Program-made: the position numbers and the translations under genes
NCBI GenBank assembly: GCA_023150555.1
Contig: JAKLKQ010000008.1
Coordinates: 62,001-126,000 of the forward strand
Reading direction: 5' to 3'
DNA: 64,000 nucleotides
Source: Planctomycetota bacterium
GTDB taxonomy: Bacteria > Planctomycetota > SZUA-567 > H5-PLA8
The notes under the pieces: model-generated
Database searches by the model: none
Told to the model about the DNA's origin: nothing
What the model saw: only the letters and a program-made list of their open reading frames with translations
Part shown: positions 52,737 through 60,708 of the stretch, piece by piece
Layout of the letters: every line of letters begins with the position of its first letter
Position numbering within the stretch: the stretch's first letter is position 1

Positions 52737-53716
52737 GCGTGCGCTTCCTCACGCTGACCCTCCATCCGGCCGTCGACCGCGTCTTCGCGGCCGCGCGCGT
52801 GACCCCCGGCGCGATCCACGAGGCCGCGCTGCTGCGCGAAGTCCCCGCGGGCAAGGGCGTCAACACGGCGCGCTCGCTGCGCGGCATTCTCGCGAAGAAA
52901 AGCGCGCGGATCGACGCGGCGGTCTGGTGCGGGGCGGGGGAGCGCGCCTTCTTCGTCCGCGCGTTGAAGGCCGAGAAAATCGCCGCGCGGGTGCTGCCGC
53001 GTCCGGTGAAGACGCGCCTCTGCGTGACGGTGCTCGAAGATGGCGGCCGCGAGACGCACTTCAAGGGCGCGATGCCCAAGCCTTCGCGAGCCGAATGCGC
53101 CGCGCTGCTGAAGGGCCTCGCGCACGCGTTGCGCGGGGCTGGCGGGGTGATCGCCGTGTGCGGGTCGGCGCCGCCGGGCACACCGCCGCGCGTGCTGAGC
53201 GAAGTCCTGAACCGGCTTCGCGCGGCGAAGGCCACGCTGTTGGTCGATGCCAACGGCCCGCTGCTTTCGGCGGCGGGCCGGGCGGGCGTGGACGGCTTGA
53301 AGGGCAACGCGCGCGAGATCGCCGCGTGGCTGGGCCTGCGCGGTTCGTTCTCGCCGCGGAATTCGAAACACCGCGCGCGGCTGCTTGCGCGGCTCGGCGA
53401 CTCAAGCGGGAAAGGCCCCCGGAGCGTGCTCGTGACGCTGGGCGCAACGGGCGCGTTCCTGGCCACGCGCGAAGGCTGTTGGCTGGCGCGCGCGCCGAAA
53501 GTCGCGAAGAAGCTCGTGCGCAGCAGCGTCGGCTGCGGCGACGCTGCGACCGCCGGCTGGATGCTGGCTTGCGCCGAGGCCCGAGCGCCGGCGCAGGCGT
53601 TGTGCCGCGCGGTGGCGGCGGGCTCGGCCAAGGTCTACAGCGCGGACCCCGGAGATACAAAAGGGGACCGCTTCGGCGAATGCCTTGGCGCGATCTGCGC
53701 CGTGAGGTTAGACTAG
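52733..53716 (+). CDS. PfkB-family sugar-phosphate kinase
   Basis: A 327-residue kinase with the fructose-1-phosphate / tagatose-6-phosphate kinase layout: LTLHPAVDRVF at the N-terminus, AGKGVNTARSL (the substrate-binding GKG) and GCGDAATAGWML as the catalytic GAGD-type motif, with Asp kept and Cys in place of the usual Ala. The GTG start overlaps the glcF stop, so it is co-translated. No sugar transport gene is nearby, so the substrate is open; the glycolate operon context does not settle it. Confidence 0.88.
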   Translation: MSVRFLTLTLHPAVDRVFAAARVTPGAIHEAALLREVPAGKGVNTARSLRGILAKKSARIDAAVWCGAGERAFFVRALKAEKIAARVLPRPVKTRLCVTVLEDGGRETHFKGAMPKPSRAECAALLKGLAHALRGAGGVIAVCGSAPPGTPPRVLSEVLNRLRAAKATLLVDANGPLLSAAGRAGVDGLKGNAREIAAWLGLRGSFSPRNSKHRARLLARLGDSSGKGPRSVLVTLGATGAFLATREGCWLARAPKVAKKLVRSSVGCGDAATAGWMLACAEARAPAQALCRAVAAGSAKVYSADPGDTKGDRFGECLGAICAVRLD

Positions 53717-53770
53717 ATCGCTTTCGTGCACGGTTCGTCTCCGCACGCGAGCGCAGAAAGGCCTCCCTCC

Positions 53771-54655
53771 ATGTCCGAAAATCCCGTCACCGTGAAGACC
53801 ATCGTGGATGCGCTGCGTTCCGCCGGCGTCGAACCCGGCGACACGCTGATGGTGCACAGCTCGCTGAAGAGCTTCGGCACGGTCGAGAACGGCCCCGAGA
53901 CGGTCATCGACGCGGTGCTGGAAGCCGCGGGCCCGCAGGGCCACGTGGTGATGCCCACGCTGACGGCTTCGTACGCGGAGAAGACCGGCGGCCCGGTGGG
54001 GATCCCGTTCAACCCGGCCACGACGCCGTCGCGCGTGGGGCTGATCACCGACCGCTTCTGGCGCCGCGCGGGCGCCGTGCGCAGCGCGCACCCGACGCAC
54101 AGCGTCACCTGCATCGGCCCGAAGGCGGCGGCGTGGATGGCCGGCCACGACAAGATGAGCACCTTCGGCATCGAAGGTCCGTACGCGAAGTACGTGAAGT
54201 CCGAAGGCTGCGGCCCGTGTAAAATCGTCTTCCTGGGCGTCGAGATGGTCTGCAACACGACGCTGCACGCCATCGAGGACTGGCTCGCGTTTCCGTACAT
54301 GGCCACGTCGGTGGCGCTGGTCGAGAACCCCGACGGTTCCGTGCGCCGCCAGGAAGTGACCATGGCGCCGCTGGGCCACCGCGGGTTCTATAAGGTCACC
54401 GACCGCCACCACCAGCTGATGGAAACGTCCGGCTTGGTGCGCCACGCCCGGGCGGGCTCGGCGGAGATTAGGGTGCTCCCCGCGCTGGGGTGCATCGGCG
54501 AGACCCTGCGCCTGGAACTGGAGCGCCCCGGCATCCTCTTGTGCGAACGTCCCGATTGTGAATTCTGTACTGAAGGTAGGGCCCGGATCGTGTCGATACA
54601 GCCGGAGGTCCGCGCGCGCGCGAAGCAAATTCGCGACCGCGGTCTGAGTGCTTGA
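53771..54655 (+). CDS. Aminoglycoside 3-N-acetyltransferase-fold protein
   Basis: A 294-residue enzyme of the AAC(3)/YokD family: LMVHSSLKSFGTVENG, VMPTLTASYAEKTG, PFNPATTPSRVGLITDRFWR and GAVRSAHPTHSVTCIGPKAA, the HPxxS acetyl-CoA and catalytic region. The family includes resistance enzymes but also housekeeping acetyltransferases of unknown substrate, so resistance is not implied. Its C-terminal part has a CERPDCEFC cluster. It lies 54 bp after the PfkB gene in the same direction and may be the last gene of the operon. Confidence 0.88.
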   Translation: MSENPVTVKTIVDALRSAGVEPGDTLMVHSSLKSFGTVENGPETVIDAVLEAAGPQGHVVMPTLTASYAEKTGGPVGIPFNPATTPSRVGLITDRFWRRAGAVRSAHPTHSVTCIGPKAAAWMAGHDKMSTFGIEGPYAKYVKSEGCGPCKIVFLGVEMVCNTTLHAIEDWLAFPYMATSVALVENPDGSVRRQEVTMAPLGHRGFYKVTDRHHQLMETSGLVRHARAGSAEIRVLPALGCIGETLRLELERPGILLCERPDCEFCTEGRARIVSIQPEVRARAKQIRDRGLSA

Positions 54656-54773
54656 GGCAAGAACAGATCCGGGCGGTTCGGCCAGCGTGACCTTCCGCCC
54701 ATCCAGGTAAAGGTGGCAGCGCTCGACTCCTCGGGGATCGGGGACGGCTGCCAGGCAGAGGGGAGGCTGCGTC

Positions 54774-55559
54774 ATGTTTTCAGCGAAATGGGCAGGAAAG
54801 GTAGTGCTCGCGAGCGGCGTGCTCGCGTTGATGGCGGGCTGCGGCGACAAGGACCGGATGGCCCGCGCGATTCAGTCGAAGGACGAAATGATCCGTCGGC
54901 AGAACGAAGAGCTGGCGGAGCGCAAGCAGCGCGAAGATACGCTGCTGACAGCAAACGAAGGCCTGCGCGACCAGAACACGAAGATGGCTGAGAACAGCCG
55001 CGCCCAGACCCAGCAGTTGGCTGCGACCAACAGCGCGCTGAACGACCTGCGCAGCCAGATGGCCTCGCTGCAGGGCAAGCTGGAGACCTCCCAAAAGGGC
55101 GAAGTGACCGTCCAAGACTCCGGTTACGGCAAGGAGCCCGGCGCGATCACCATCCGCGTGGCGAACTCGGTGCTCTTCGACAGCGGCCAGGCGACGCTGA
55201 AGCCCCAGGCCTACGAGACGCTCGACAAGGTCGCCGCCGAACTGAACGGCAAGTTCAACGCGAACTACATCCGCGTCGAAGGCCACACCGACCGCACCCC
55301 GATCGTGCGCAACAAGGACAAGTACGCCGACAACATGCAGCTCAGCCAGGCCCGCGCCAAGGCCGTCTTCGACTACCTGACGGGCAAGGGCAAGGTCAGC
55401 TCGGGCCGCATGTACACCGCCGGCTTCAGCTACAACCAGCCGGTCGTTTCGCCCGAGAAGACCAAGGCCGACCAGGCCAAGAACCGCCGCGTGGACATCG
55501 TCATCCTGCCCACGAACGTCAAGGTCGTGAAGGAACACCTGGCCGCCAACGGCCGCTAA
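54774..55559 (+). CDS. OmpA-domain outer-membrane lipoprotein
   Basis: A 261-residue lipoprotein: signal peptide with lipobox LMAGC (cysteine at about 23), then a coiled-coil linker of about 90 residues (DEMIRRQNEELAERKQRED), then an OmpA/Pal-type peptidoglycan-binding domain (about 125-250) with RVEGHTDRTPI and SQARAKAVFDYLTGKGKV and the closing KNRRVDIVIL. It probably ties the outer membrane to peptidoglycan. It is monocistronic with its own terminator. Confidence 0.93.
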   Translation: MFSAKWAGKVVLASGVLALMAGCGDKDRMARAIQSKDEMIRRQNEELAERKQREDTLLTANEGLRDQNTKMAENSRAQTQQLAATNSALNDLRSQMASLQGKLETSQKGEVTVQDSGYGKEPGAITIRVANSVLFDSGQATLKPQAYETLDKVAAELNGKFNANYIRVEGHTDRTPIVRNKDKYADNMQLSQARAKAVFDYLTGKGKVSSGRMYTAGFSYNQPVVSPEKTKADQAKNRRVDIVILPTNVKVVKEHLAANGR

Positions 55560-55589
55560 GCCGCCTCCTTTAATAGCCATCGCAGGACG

Positions 55590-55617
55590 GGGCCCCGGAA
55601 ACGGGGCCCTTTCTTTT
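55590..55617 (+). terminator. Rho-independent terminator after the OmpA-like gene
   Basis: An 8-bp perfect stem GGGCCCCG-GAAA-CGGGGCCC followed by TTTCTTTT, 30 bp after the stop codon. Confidence 0.92.
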
Positions 55618-55621
55618 GGCC

Positions 55622-55901
55622 CTAGCAGTCCGTTGAAAAAGGGCCCGGCCGCGCAGCCTTGGATTGTGATTCAGACCAAGGCGCGCGCAGTCGAGGCGTA
55701 TCGAGAAGATACGCCGCAGCGATGCGCAACGCAGGGCCGGGTCGCAAGACAAGGCTGCGCAGAGGGTTGCGAGTCTTTTCGTCCGGAACTTCGTTCCGCT
55801 ACGCTCGCCGTAGTTTCCAGCTACGGCTCCGCTTCGCGGGCCTCGTTCAGGTCGAAAATCCCTCGCAACGTGGCCTGGCCCCTTTTTCAACGGGCTGCTA
55901 G
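55622..55901. mobile_element. MITE-like element with 22-bp terminal inverted repeats
   Basis: A 280-bp segment bounded by CTAGCAGTCCGTTGAAAAAG and, at the other end, an inverted copy that differs at one base (CAGCCC for CAGTCC) and extends to 22 bp. No transposase gene is inside; it contains short internal repeats and a CGTCCGGAACTTCGTTCCG stretch. The CTAG at each outer end is either part of the repeat or a target duplication. It begins five bases after the OmpA-like gene's terminator. Its right end overlaps the stop codon of the next gene, whose TAG lies within the terminal repeat. Confidence 0.75.
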
Positions 55902-57415
55902 GCGGTCGGGGTCTTCGCCTCGGCCGCGGGCCGGACGTCCGCAGGCAGGGATGGCGCAGAGGGCTTCGGCTGGGGCGCCTGTGCCTGGAACCGGGACTCA
56001 CGGGCGGCGAAGTACCTGCGGTCGCTCCACAGGCTTGCGACAAGCGCCAGCAACAGGCCCATCGCGACCCAGGTGTCCACAAGCCCAAAGACGCCCCAGG
56101 CGGTCTCCTCGCGGCGGCGCTCCCAGACGCGTATACGCTGCTGAACATCGGTCGAGTAGATGCGGCGGCCGTTGGCGGTGAACTGGATCTCTTCGTCGCT
56201 GGAAATCGTTAGGTCGGTGCCGAGCGAGTCCAGGATCTCGCCGGTTTGCGCGGACTTGACCAACGCCTCCCAATTTGAATTTCCCGTGCTTACGAAGCGC
56301 TCCATGTCCGGGTCCACCGCGCCTCCGAAGTTGGCCAAGGTGGCGGCGCTGGGCAGGCGGTCGCCCGTGGCCAGATCCCAGAAGCTCAGCTCCGTAAACG
56401 ATCCGTCGGGCTTTCTTGCGCACATGGTCAGACGGTTCGCATTGGCGGCGAGATCGATGTAGACGGCGTTGTGCGGGCTGGTAGCCAGGCGGCACTTCGC
56501 TTCGAGCGTATCCGCGTCGAGGATCTCGATGTCGTCGTTCGGGCCGGCGACGACCCAGACCTTGGCCGGTTCGCGGTCAAAGGGCACATGCATGCCTTTG
56601 GCGGGCTGATACATGGAGTTGCCCAGAAACTTGGGCGTGGACCGGATGGCGCGGGTCGCCGCGTCCACGATCGCGCCGGGCTTGCCGTCTGGGCCTCGCA
56701 CGCCGATGCAGGTGCCCTTCGCGGACACCTGCACACCGAGCATGCCCAGGGGTATGGGTTCGGCCTTGACCGTGAGTTCGGCCAATGGCGCGCCGGCGGC
56801 CAGCGGCTGAATCCCGAGCGTGCCGTCCCCGAACAGGACCAGGACCTCGTCCCGTCCAGGCAGGAACCATAGGTTGGTGGCCGGGCGGTCCTTGTAGCTG
56901 AAGGTGGATTGGCATTCCCCCGTATTCGCACAGATGACACGCAATGCGTTCTTCTCGAGCGTCACCAGGCGGCCGCCGTCCAGGAAGAAGACGTCCAACA
57001 GGTAGTCCTCGACCCCCTGCAACTGCGCCAACTCACGTTGCGCGGGGACATCCCACACCGCCGCGCGGCGGCTCTGCGTCTGGAACACGGCCCGGGTCCT
57101 GTCCGGTTCGAACCAATAGCTGTAGAGGGACGTGTCGCCTTTTCCCGTGAGCATCGGCCTGGCCGCGTCGAGGTCCCAAACTTGAAAGAGCGTGCCGCCG
57201 TAGGCGTACGCGACCAGGCCGTCGCCATGGGAACTGGAGCCGGACCAATCCTGGCCCTCAAGTGTTTCTGGAACCTGTGCTTCGCGGACGAGCACCCAGG
57301 GCTTCCAGTGGTACCAAGTCGTCCAGGCCGCGCCGCTGAAGACGGCCAGCAGGACCAGCGATCGCAGCGAGATTCGGGGCCAGCGAAACCGCCGGCGTTT
57401 CGTCTGCTCTTCCAT
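55898..57415 (-). CDS. Membrane-anchored beta-propeller protein
   Basis: A 505-residue protein with an N-terminal membrane helix (about 17-36) and a second near the C-terminus (about 443-462). The 400 residues between them are WD40-like repeats (FQVWDLDAARPM, FWDLATGDRLPSAATL, RIRVWERRREE). No enzymatic motif. The stop codon TAG lies inside the terminal repeat of the adjacent mobile element, so the original C-terminus may have been different. It is divergent from the BMP-type gene. Confidence 0.75.
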   Translation of the reverse strand: MEEQTKRRRFRWPRISLRSLVLLAVFSGAAWTTWYHWKPWVLVREAQVPETLEGQDWSGSSSHGDGLVAYAYGGTLFQVWDLDAARPMLTGKGDTSLYSYWFEPDRTRAVFQTQSRRAAVWDVPAQRELAQLQGVEDYLLDVFFLDGGRLVTLEKNALRVICANTGECQSTFSYKDRPATNLWFLPGRDEVLVLFGDGTLGIQPLAAGAPLAELTVKAEPIPLGMLGVQVSAKGTCIGVRGPDGKPGAIVDAATRAIRSTPKFLGNSMYQPAKGMHVPFDREPAKVWVVAGPNDDIEILDADTLEAKCRLATSPHNAVYIDLAANANRLTMCARKPDGSFTELSFWDLATGDRLPSAATLANFGGAVDPDMERFVSTGNSNWEALVKSAQTGEILDSLGTDLTISSDEEIQFTANGRRIYSTDVQQRIRVWERRREETAWGVFGLVDTWVAMGLLLALVASLWSDRRYFAARESRFQAQAPQPKPSAPSLPADVRPAAEAKTPTA

Positions 57416-57622
57416 AAGGTTTCACCCCGAGCTTGCGGTTGTTACACCTTGGACGGGGGCCCGGCGGAGATGTGACCGGATTCCAGACCGCTTCCTTTCT
57501 GTTTTTAGCCTTCACCCTTTACTCTTCACGCTTCAGCGGTCCCCGCTTTCCCTTTGCGCCGCCCGCGCATCCGGCTAGCATGCTTCCTTTCACCAATCAA
57601 CCCTGGGCGGGGTATCCATCGG

Positions 57623-58675
57623 ATGGGCAAGGCCACCGGCATCGTTTTCACCATTCTGCTGGCCGCGGTGCTCTTCTGGCTGCTCAGCAGCCGCCCCGCC
57701 GTGGCGCCCACGCCGGAAGACGCCGGCAAGACGCCCGCGCAGGGCACGGCGCCCAAGAAGGACTTCAAGGTCGCGCTCGTCACCAAGGGCGAGGTCAACG
57801 ACGGCGGCTGGTTCCAGAACGCCTACAACGGCCTGCAGCGCATCGGGAAGGACCTGGGCGCCGAGGTCAAGAACTCGGTCCGCAAGGACGACAAGAGCGC
57901 CTTCGAACAGTTCGCGACGTACGGCGCCGAGGGCCAGGACCTGGTGATCGGGCACGCCAGCGAGTGGTTCGACCCGAAGCTGGTCGAGCAGATGTCGAAG
58001 TTCCCCCAAACGCAGGTCTTTATCTCCGGCAGCGAGAAGCCCGCCGAGGGCAACGTCTGCGGCATCCGCTTCGTGCTCGAGGACGCCTGCTACGTGCTGG
58101 GCTTCGTGGCGGGCTCGATGAGCAAGTCCGGCGTGCTGGGCTGCGTGGGGCCGGTGAAGCTGTCGGTGATCGAGAGCACCTTCCACGCCTTCGAGGCCGG
58201 GGCCAGGCGCGCCCGCAAGGACGTCGTCGTGCGCGTCGTCTGGACGGACTCGTGGGACGACGTCGCCCGCGCCAAGGAACAGACCCTGGCGCTGATCGCC
58301 GAGAAGGCCGATTTCATCTTCCACAACGCCAACAACGGCGCGCCCGGCGTCTTCCAGGCCGTGCACGAACACAAGGACCAGGGCGTGCTCGCCTTCGGCG
58401 CCAACGACGACCAGGCCGCCATGGACCCCGAAGTGGTCCTGGCCAGCGCGGTGCTGGACATCCCCGCCGTCTTCGTGAAGTTCGCCCGGGAAGTGCGCGA
58501 CGGCACCTTCGACAAGCAGACGAAGACCGCCGGCATGCCCGAAGGCACCGTGCGGGTGGCCTACAATCCGGCCATCGAGAAGCGCATCCCCGCCGACGTG
58601 CGGGAGAAGGCCGACCGGCTGGCCGAAGAGATCGCCGCCGGCACCGTCAAGGCCGACCGGCTGCAGGCGAAATAG
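57623..58675 (+). CDS. BMP-family substrate-binding protein
   Basis: A 350-residue protein of the basic-membrane-protein (Med/PnrA-like) family, which binds nucleosides or related ligands for an ABC importer. FKVALVTKGEVNDGGWFQNA, VIGHASEWF, VLGFVAGSMSKSGVLGCVG, NANNGAPGVFQAV and FGANDDQAAM are visible. Instead of a lipobox it has an uncleaved membrane helix (residues 7-25). No ABC transporter genes are next to it, so it may serve a permease elsewhere or act as a sensor. The PilZ gene follows after 16 bp. Confidence 0.9.
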   Translation: MGKATGIVFTILLAAVLFWLLSSRPAVAPTPEDAGKTPAQGTAPKKDFKVALVTKGEVNDGGWFQNAYNGLQRIGKDLGAEVKNSVRKDDKSAFEQFATYGAEGQDLVIGHASEWFDPKLVEQMSKFPQTQVFISGSEKPAEGNVCGIRFVLEDACYVLGFVAGSMSKSGVLGCVGPVKLSVIESTFHAFEAGARRARKDVVVRVVWTDSWDDVARAKEQTLALIAEKADFIFHNANNGAPGVFQAVHEHKDQGVLAFGANDDQAAMDPEVVLASAVLDIPAVFVKFAREVRDGTFDKQTKTAGMPEGTVRVAYNPAIEKRIPADVREKADRLAEEIAAGTVKADRLQAK

Positions 58676-58691
58676 GAGCGCGACGCGGCTA

Positions 58692-59411
58692 ATGTCTTCG
58701 CTGCTGAACTTCGTCACCGTGATCTGCCAGGGCTCGGACGACGAGCGCGTGCCCCAGCCCAGCGCCTCGGGCAGCGGCCGCCACGACCTGCACGTCGTCG
58801 ACGTGATGAGCGCCGGCGAGATCGGCCCCGCCGTGGCCAAGGCGAAGCAGGCGGTGCTGCTGCTGTACGGGCTGAAGGAGGACGCCGCGCAGGCCCTGCG
58901 CGCGCTGCGCGCCGACAAGGCCCACGCCAACCTGCCCGCCTTCGTCGCGGTGCCCGGCACGGAGATCGACGAACGGCTGCTGAAGCACGCCGAAGAACTG
59001 AAGTTCGACCTGCTGCCGCTGCCCATGCCCGCCGCGCCGTTCTGGGCCATGCTGCGCGAGGCCGGGCGCCGCCACAAAGCCGGCGTCGCGTTGCCGCGCG
59101 TCAACCGCCGACGGCACTACCGCGCGCGGCTGTCGGTGCAGGCGTTCTGCCTGATCGAGTCCCAGACCGTGGACATCGGCGCCGGCGGCATCCACATCCA
59201 GAGCAACCACGCGTACGCAGTGGGCGAGTCCACCTACATCGACGTGCCGGCCCTGCGCGAGACGCTCGGCGGGCCCGTCGAAGTGAAGGTGGTGAAGGTC
59301 GAGGCGCTGAAGGGCGGGGGCTTCAAGTACGGCATCCGCGCCCAGTTCGTGAACCTCGCGCCCCAGATCGCCGAACGCCTCGCCCGCGCGCTCTCCGTCC
59401 TCGAGCGCTGA
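58692..59411 (+). CDS. PilZ-domain protein
   Basis: A 239-residue cytoplasmic protein. The C-terminal 100 residues are a PilZ domain with RRRHYRARL (the RxxxR cyclic-di-GMP motif) and DIGAGGIHI, in which the usual Asp/Asn-x-Ser-x-x-Gly has Gly for Ser. The N-terminal 130 residues resemble a degenerate receiver domain without its phosphorylation site. Cyclic-di-GMP binding is plausible but weakened by the Ser change. It starts 16 bp after the BMP-type gene and may be co-transcribed. Confidence 0.82.
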   Translation: MSSLLNFVTVICQGSDDERVPQPSASGSGRHDLHVVDVMSAGEIGPAVAKAKQAVLLLYGLKEDAAQALRALRADKAHANLPAFVAVPGTEIDERLLKHAEELKFDLLPLPMPAAPFWAMLREAGRRHKAGVALPRVNRRRHYRARLSVQAFCLIESQTVDIGAGGIHIQSNHAYAVGESTYIDVPALRETLGGPVEVKVVKVEALKGGGFKYGIRAQFVNLAPQIAERLARALSVLER

Positions 59412-59828
59412 GTTTTCGCTTTGCCTCGAAGGCCACCAAGCACACGAAGAACGGATTTCCGTCAACGTTTCGCCTTGCAATACGCGCCAGCGCGTGGCGC
59501 GGGTTGCCAACCCGCGCATAGGTGGCGCAAAACCGCGCACATATGCTGTCTCCCGTAATGCAAAGCGGCAGCCGCGAAAAATGCACGCCTGAAAGGCGCG
59601 CTGAATGTAGCCGGGGGCAACGCCCCTGGAATAGGGCCGGTTAGAGTCGTAGGCCTCAACGGGCCGAATTAATCCGCCCTTTCAGGGCTCAAATTCGCGT
59701 AGACCGGAATCCAGTGGCGCCGCCCGCCTCTGGCGGGCTCTGCCCCTGGCCGCATCTACCTCGCCCTTCGGGCGGAAAAGCGCTCTGGCTACTCGCTCTT
59801 TTCCTTGCCTTCGTCCGCAGCGGCCAGT
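59412..59828. repeat. 417-bp gap holding a cluster of short GC hairpins
   Basis: Five small hairpins stand in a row: CGCCTGAAAGGCG (59586-59598), GGGGCAACGCCCC (59614-59626), GCCCTTTCAGGGC (59676-59688), GCCCGCC/GGCGGGC (59722-59738) and CGCCCTTCGGGCG (59762-59774). Just after the PilZ stop, GCCACCAAGCACACGAAGA (59431-59450) resembles the CAGAG-type units. No gene is seen. The region lies between convergent transcripts. Confidence 0.6.
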
Positions 59829-60137
59829 TCATTCGCCTTCTCGGCGCTCGCCTTCACCCGCTTCGAGTTGGGACCGCGTCGGCCCGAGCCAGAGATAGAG
59901 GATCCGGAAGGCGGCAAGCACCGCGGCGAGGACCAGGACAACGTTTCGCTCCCTGATCGCATGGAGGAAAGCGGGGAGGGCGATGCACGCGAGGCCAAGG
60001 AGGACGAAGAGCAGAAGCCCGTCCCGACCGTCGCGGTTATCCGCCGGGATGCCGTTCCTCCTTCCCCGGAGCGCAGGCTTCCTCCGGCGAATCCAGTCGA
60101 GCGCGCCGGCCCGCAAGATACTCCGCAAAACTTCCAA
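59829..60137 (-). CDS. Small two-helix membrane protein, third gene of an unknown operon
   Basis: A 102-residue protein with two membrane helices in its second half (GLLLFVLLGLACIALPAF and VVLVLAAVLAAFRILYL) and a Glu/Arg tail. Its first 35 residues overlap the preceding gene by 101 bp in another frame, so the true start is probably further in or at a TTG. A programmed or accidental frameshift joining it to the upstream gene is an alternative. No family is recognised. Confidence 0.5.
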   Translation of the reverse strand: MEVLRSILRAGALDWIRRRKPALRGRRNGIPADNRDGRDGLLLFVLLGLACIALPAFLHAIRERNVVLVLAAVLAAFRILYLWLGPTRSQLEAGEGERREGE

Positions 60138-60708
60138 CCCAATAGGTAAAGACGGCCACCATCACCATATTCCAGAAGAAGCGCATGGGGAAGAAGTGGG
60201 AAGCGCCGGCGATGGCCCCTTCGCCATGGTAGCTGGAAACCCAATAGGGCAGCGGGAAGCCCATGCTGGTGCCGCCGGATTCGAAGGGCATGACCGGATC
60301 GCCCGCCTGTCGGGTAAGGAGCAGGTTGAAGCCCAGGAGGATGGATGCAGCCAGGAACATGACGAACACGGCCGGAAGACCGAAGCGGCGCCGGAGGTCG
60401 TTCTTGAACATTTCGCTGAGCGCGCCGCAGAGGAAAAGCGCAAGAGCAGCGAAGCAGAGGTCGAACGCGAGCTTCAGCATGAAGGCGGCTGGCGATGCCG
60501 TCCGGTCAGTGCGGTAGAAGATGGCAGGAAACCCGTACCCTGAAGCCTCGGAGATATTCTGCACCCAGGACGCGGGGGTCATTTGCTGCGTTACCTGCGT
60601 ATGCTCAGTCAAATTATTCTGTAAAAGTGCCACGCAAATGAGAAAGAGGACCAGCCATGTGCGGGCCTTCAGACGCCGCCTCGCCGGTTCTAGATGGTGT
60701 TCCGTCAT
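60037..60708 (-). CDS. Four-helix membrane protein, second gene of an unknown operon
   Basis: A 223-residue protein with membrane helices at about 17-36, 78-100, 108-131 and 170-193. A long loop after the first helix contains SWVQNISEASGYGFPAIFYR. Its ATG overlaps the stop of the upstream coiled-coil gene (ATGA), showing coupling. No homologous family could be named. Its role probably involves the coiled-coil secreted protein and the small third protein. Confidence 0.68.
   Translation of the reverse strand: MTEHHLEPARRRLKARTWLVLFLICVALLQNNLTEHTQVTQQMTPASWVQNISEASGYGFPAIFYRTDRTASPAAFMLKLAFDLCFAALALFLCGALSEMFKNDLRRRFGLPAVFVMFLAASILLGFNLLLTRQAGDPVMPFESGGTSMGFPLPYWVSSYHGEGAIAGASHFFPMRFFWNMVMVAVFTYWVGSFAEYLAGRRARLDSPEEACAPGKEERHPGG

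Noticed and set aside
53771..54655. Antibiotic resistance gene
   Set aside because: The AAC(3) fold is clear, but the family includes many non-resistance members and no mobile or resistance context is present.
59829..60708. Single gene broken by a frameshift
   Set aside because: Possible, but the upstream protein ends naturally with a charged tail and stop, and coupled overlapping genes are equally likely; kept as two genes.
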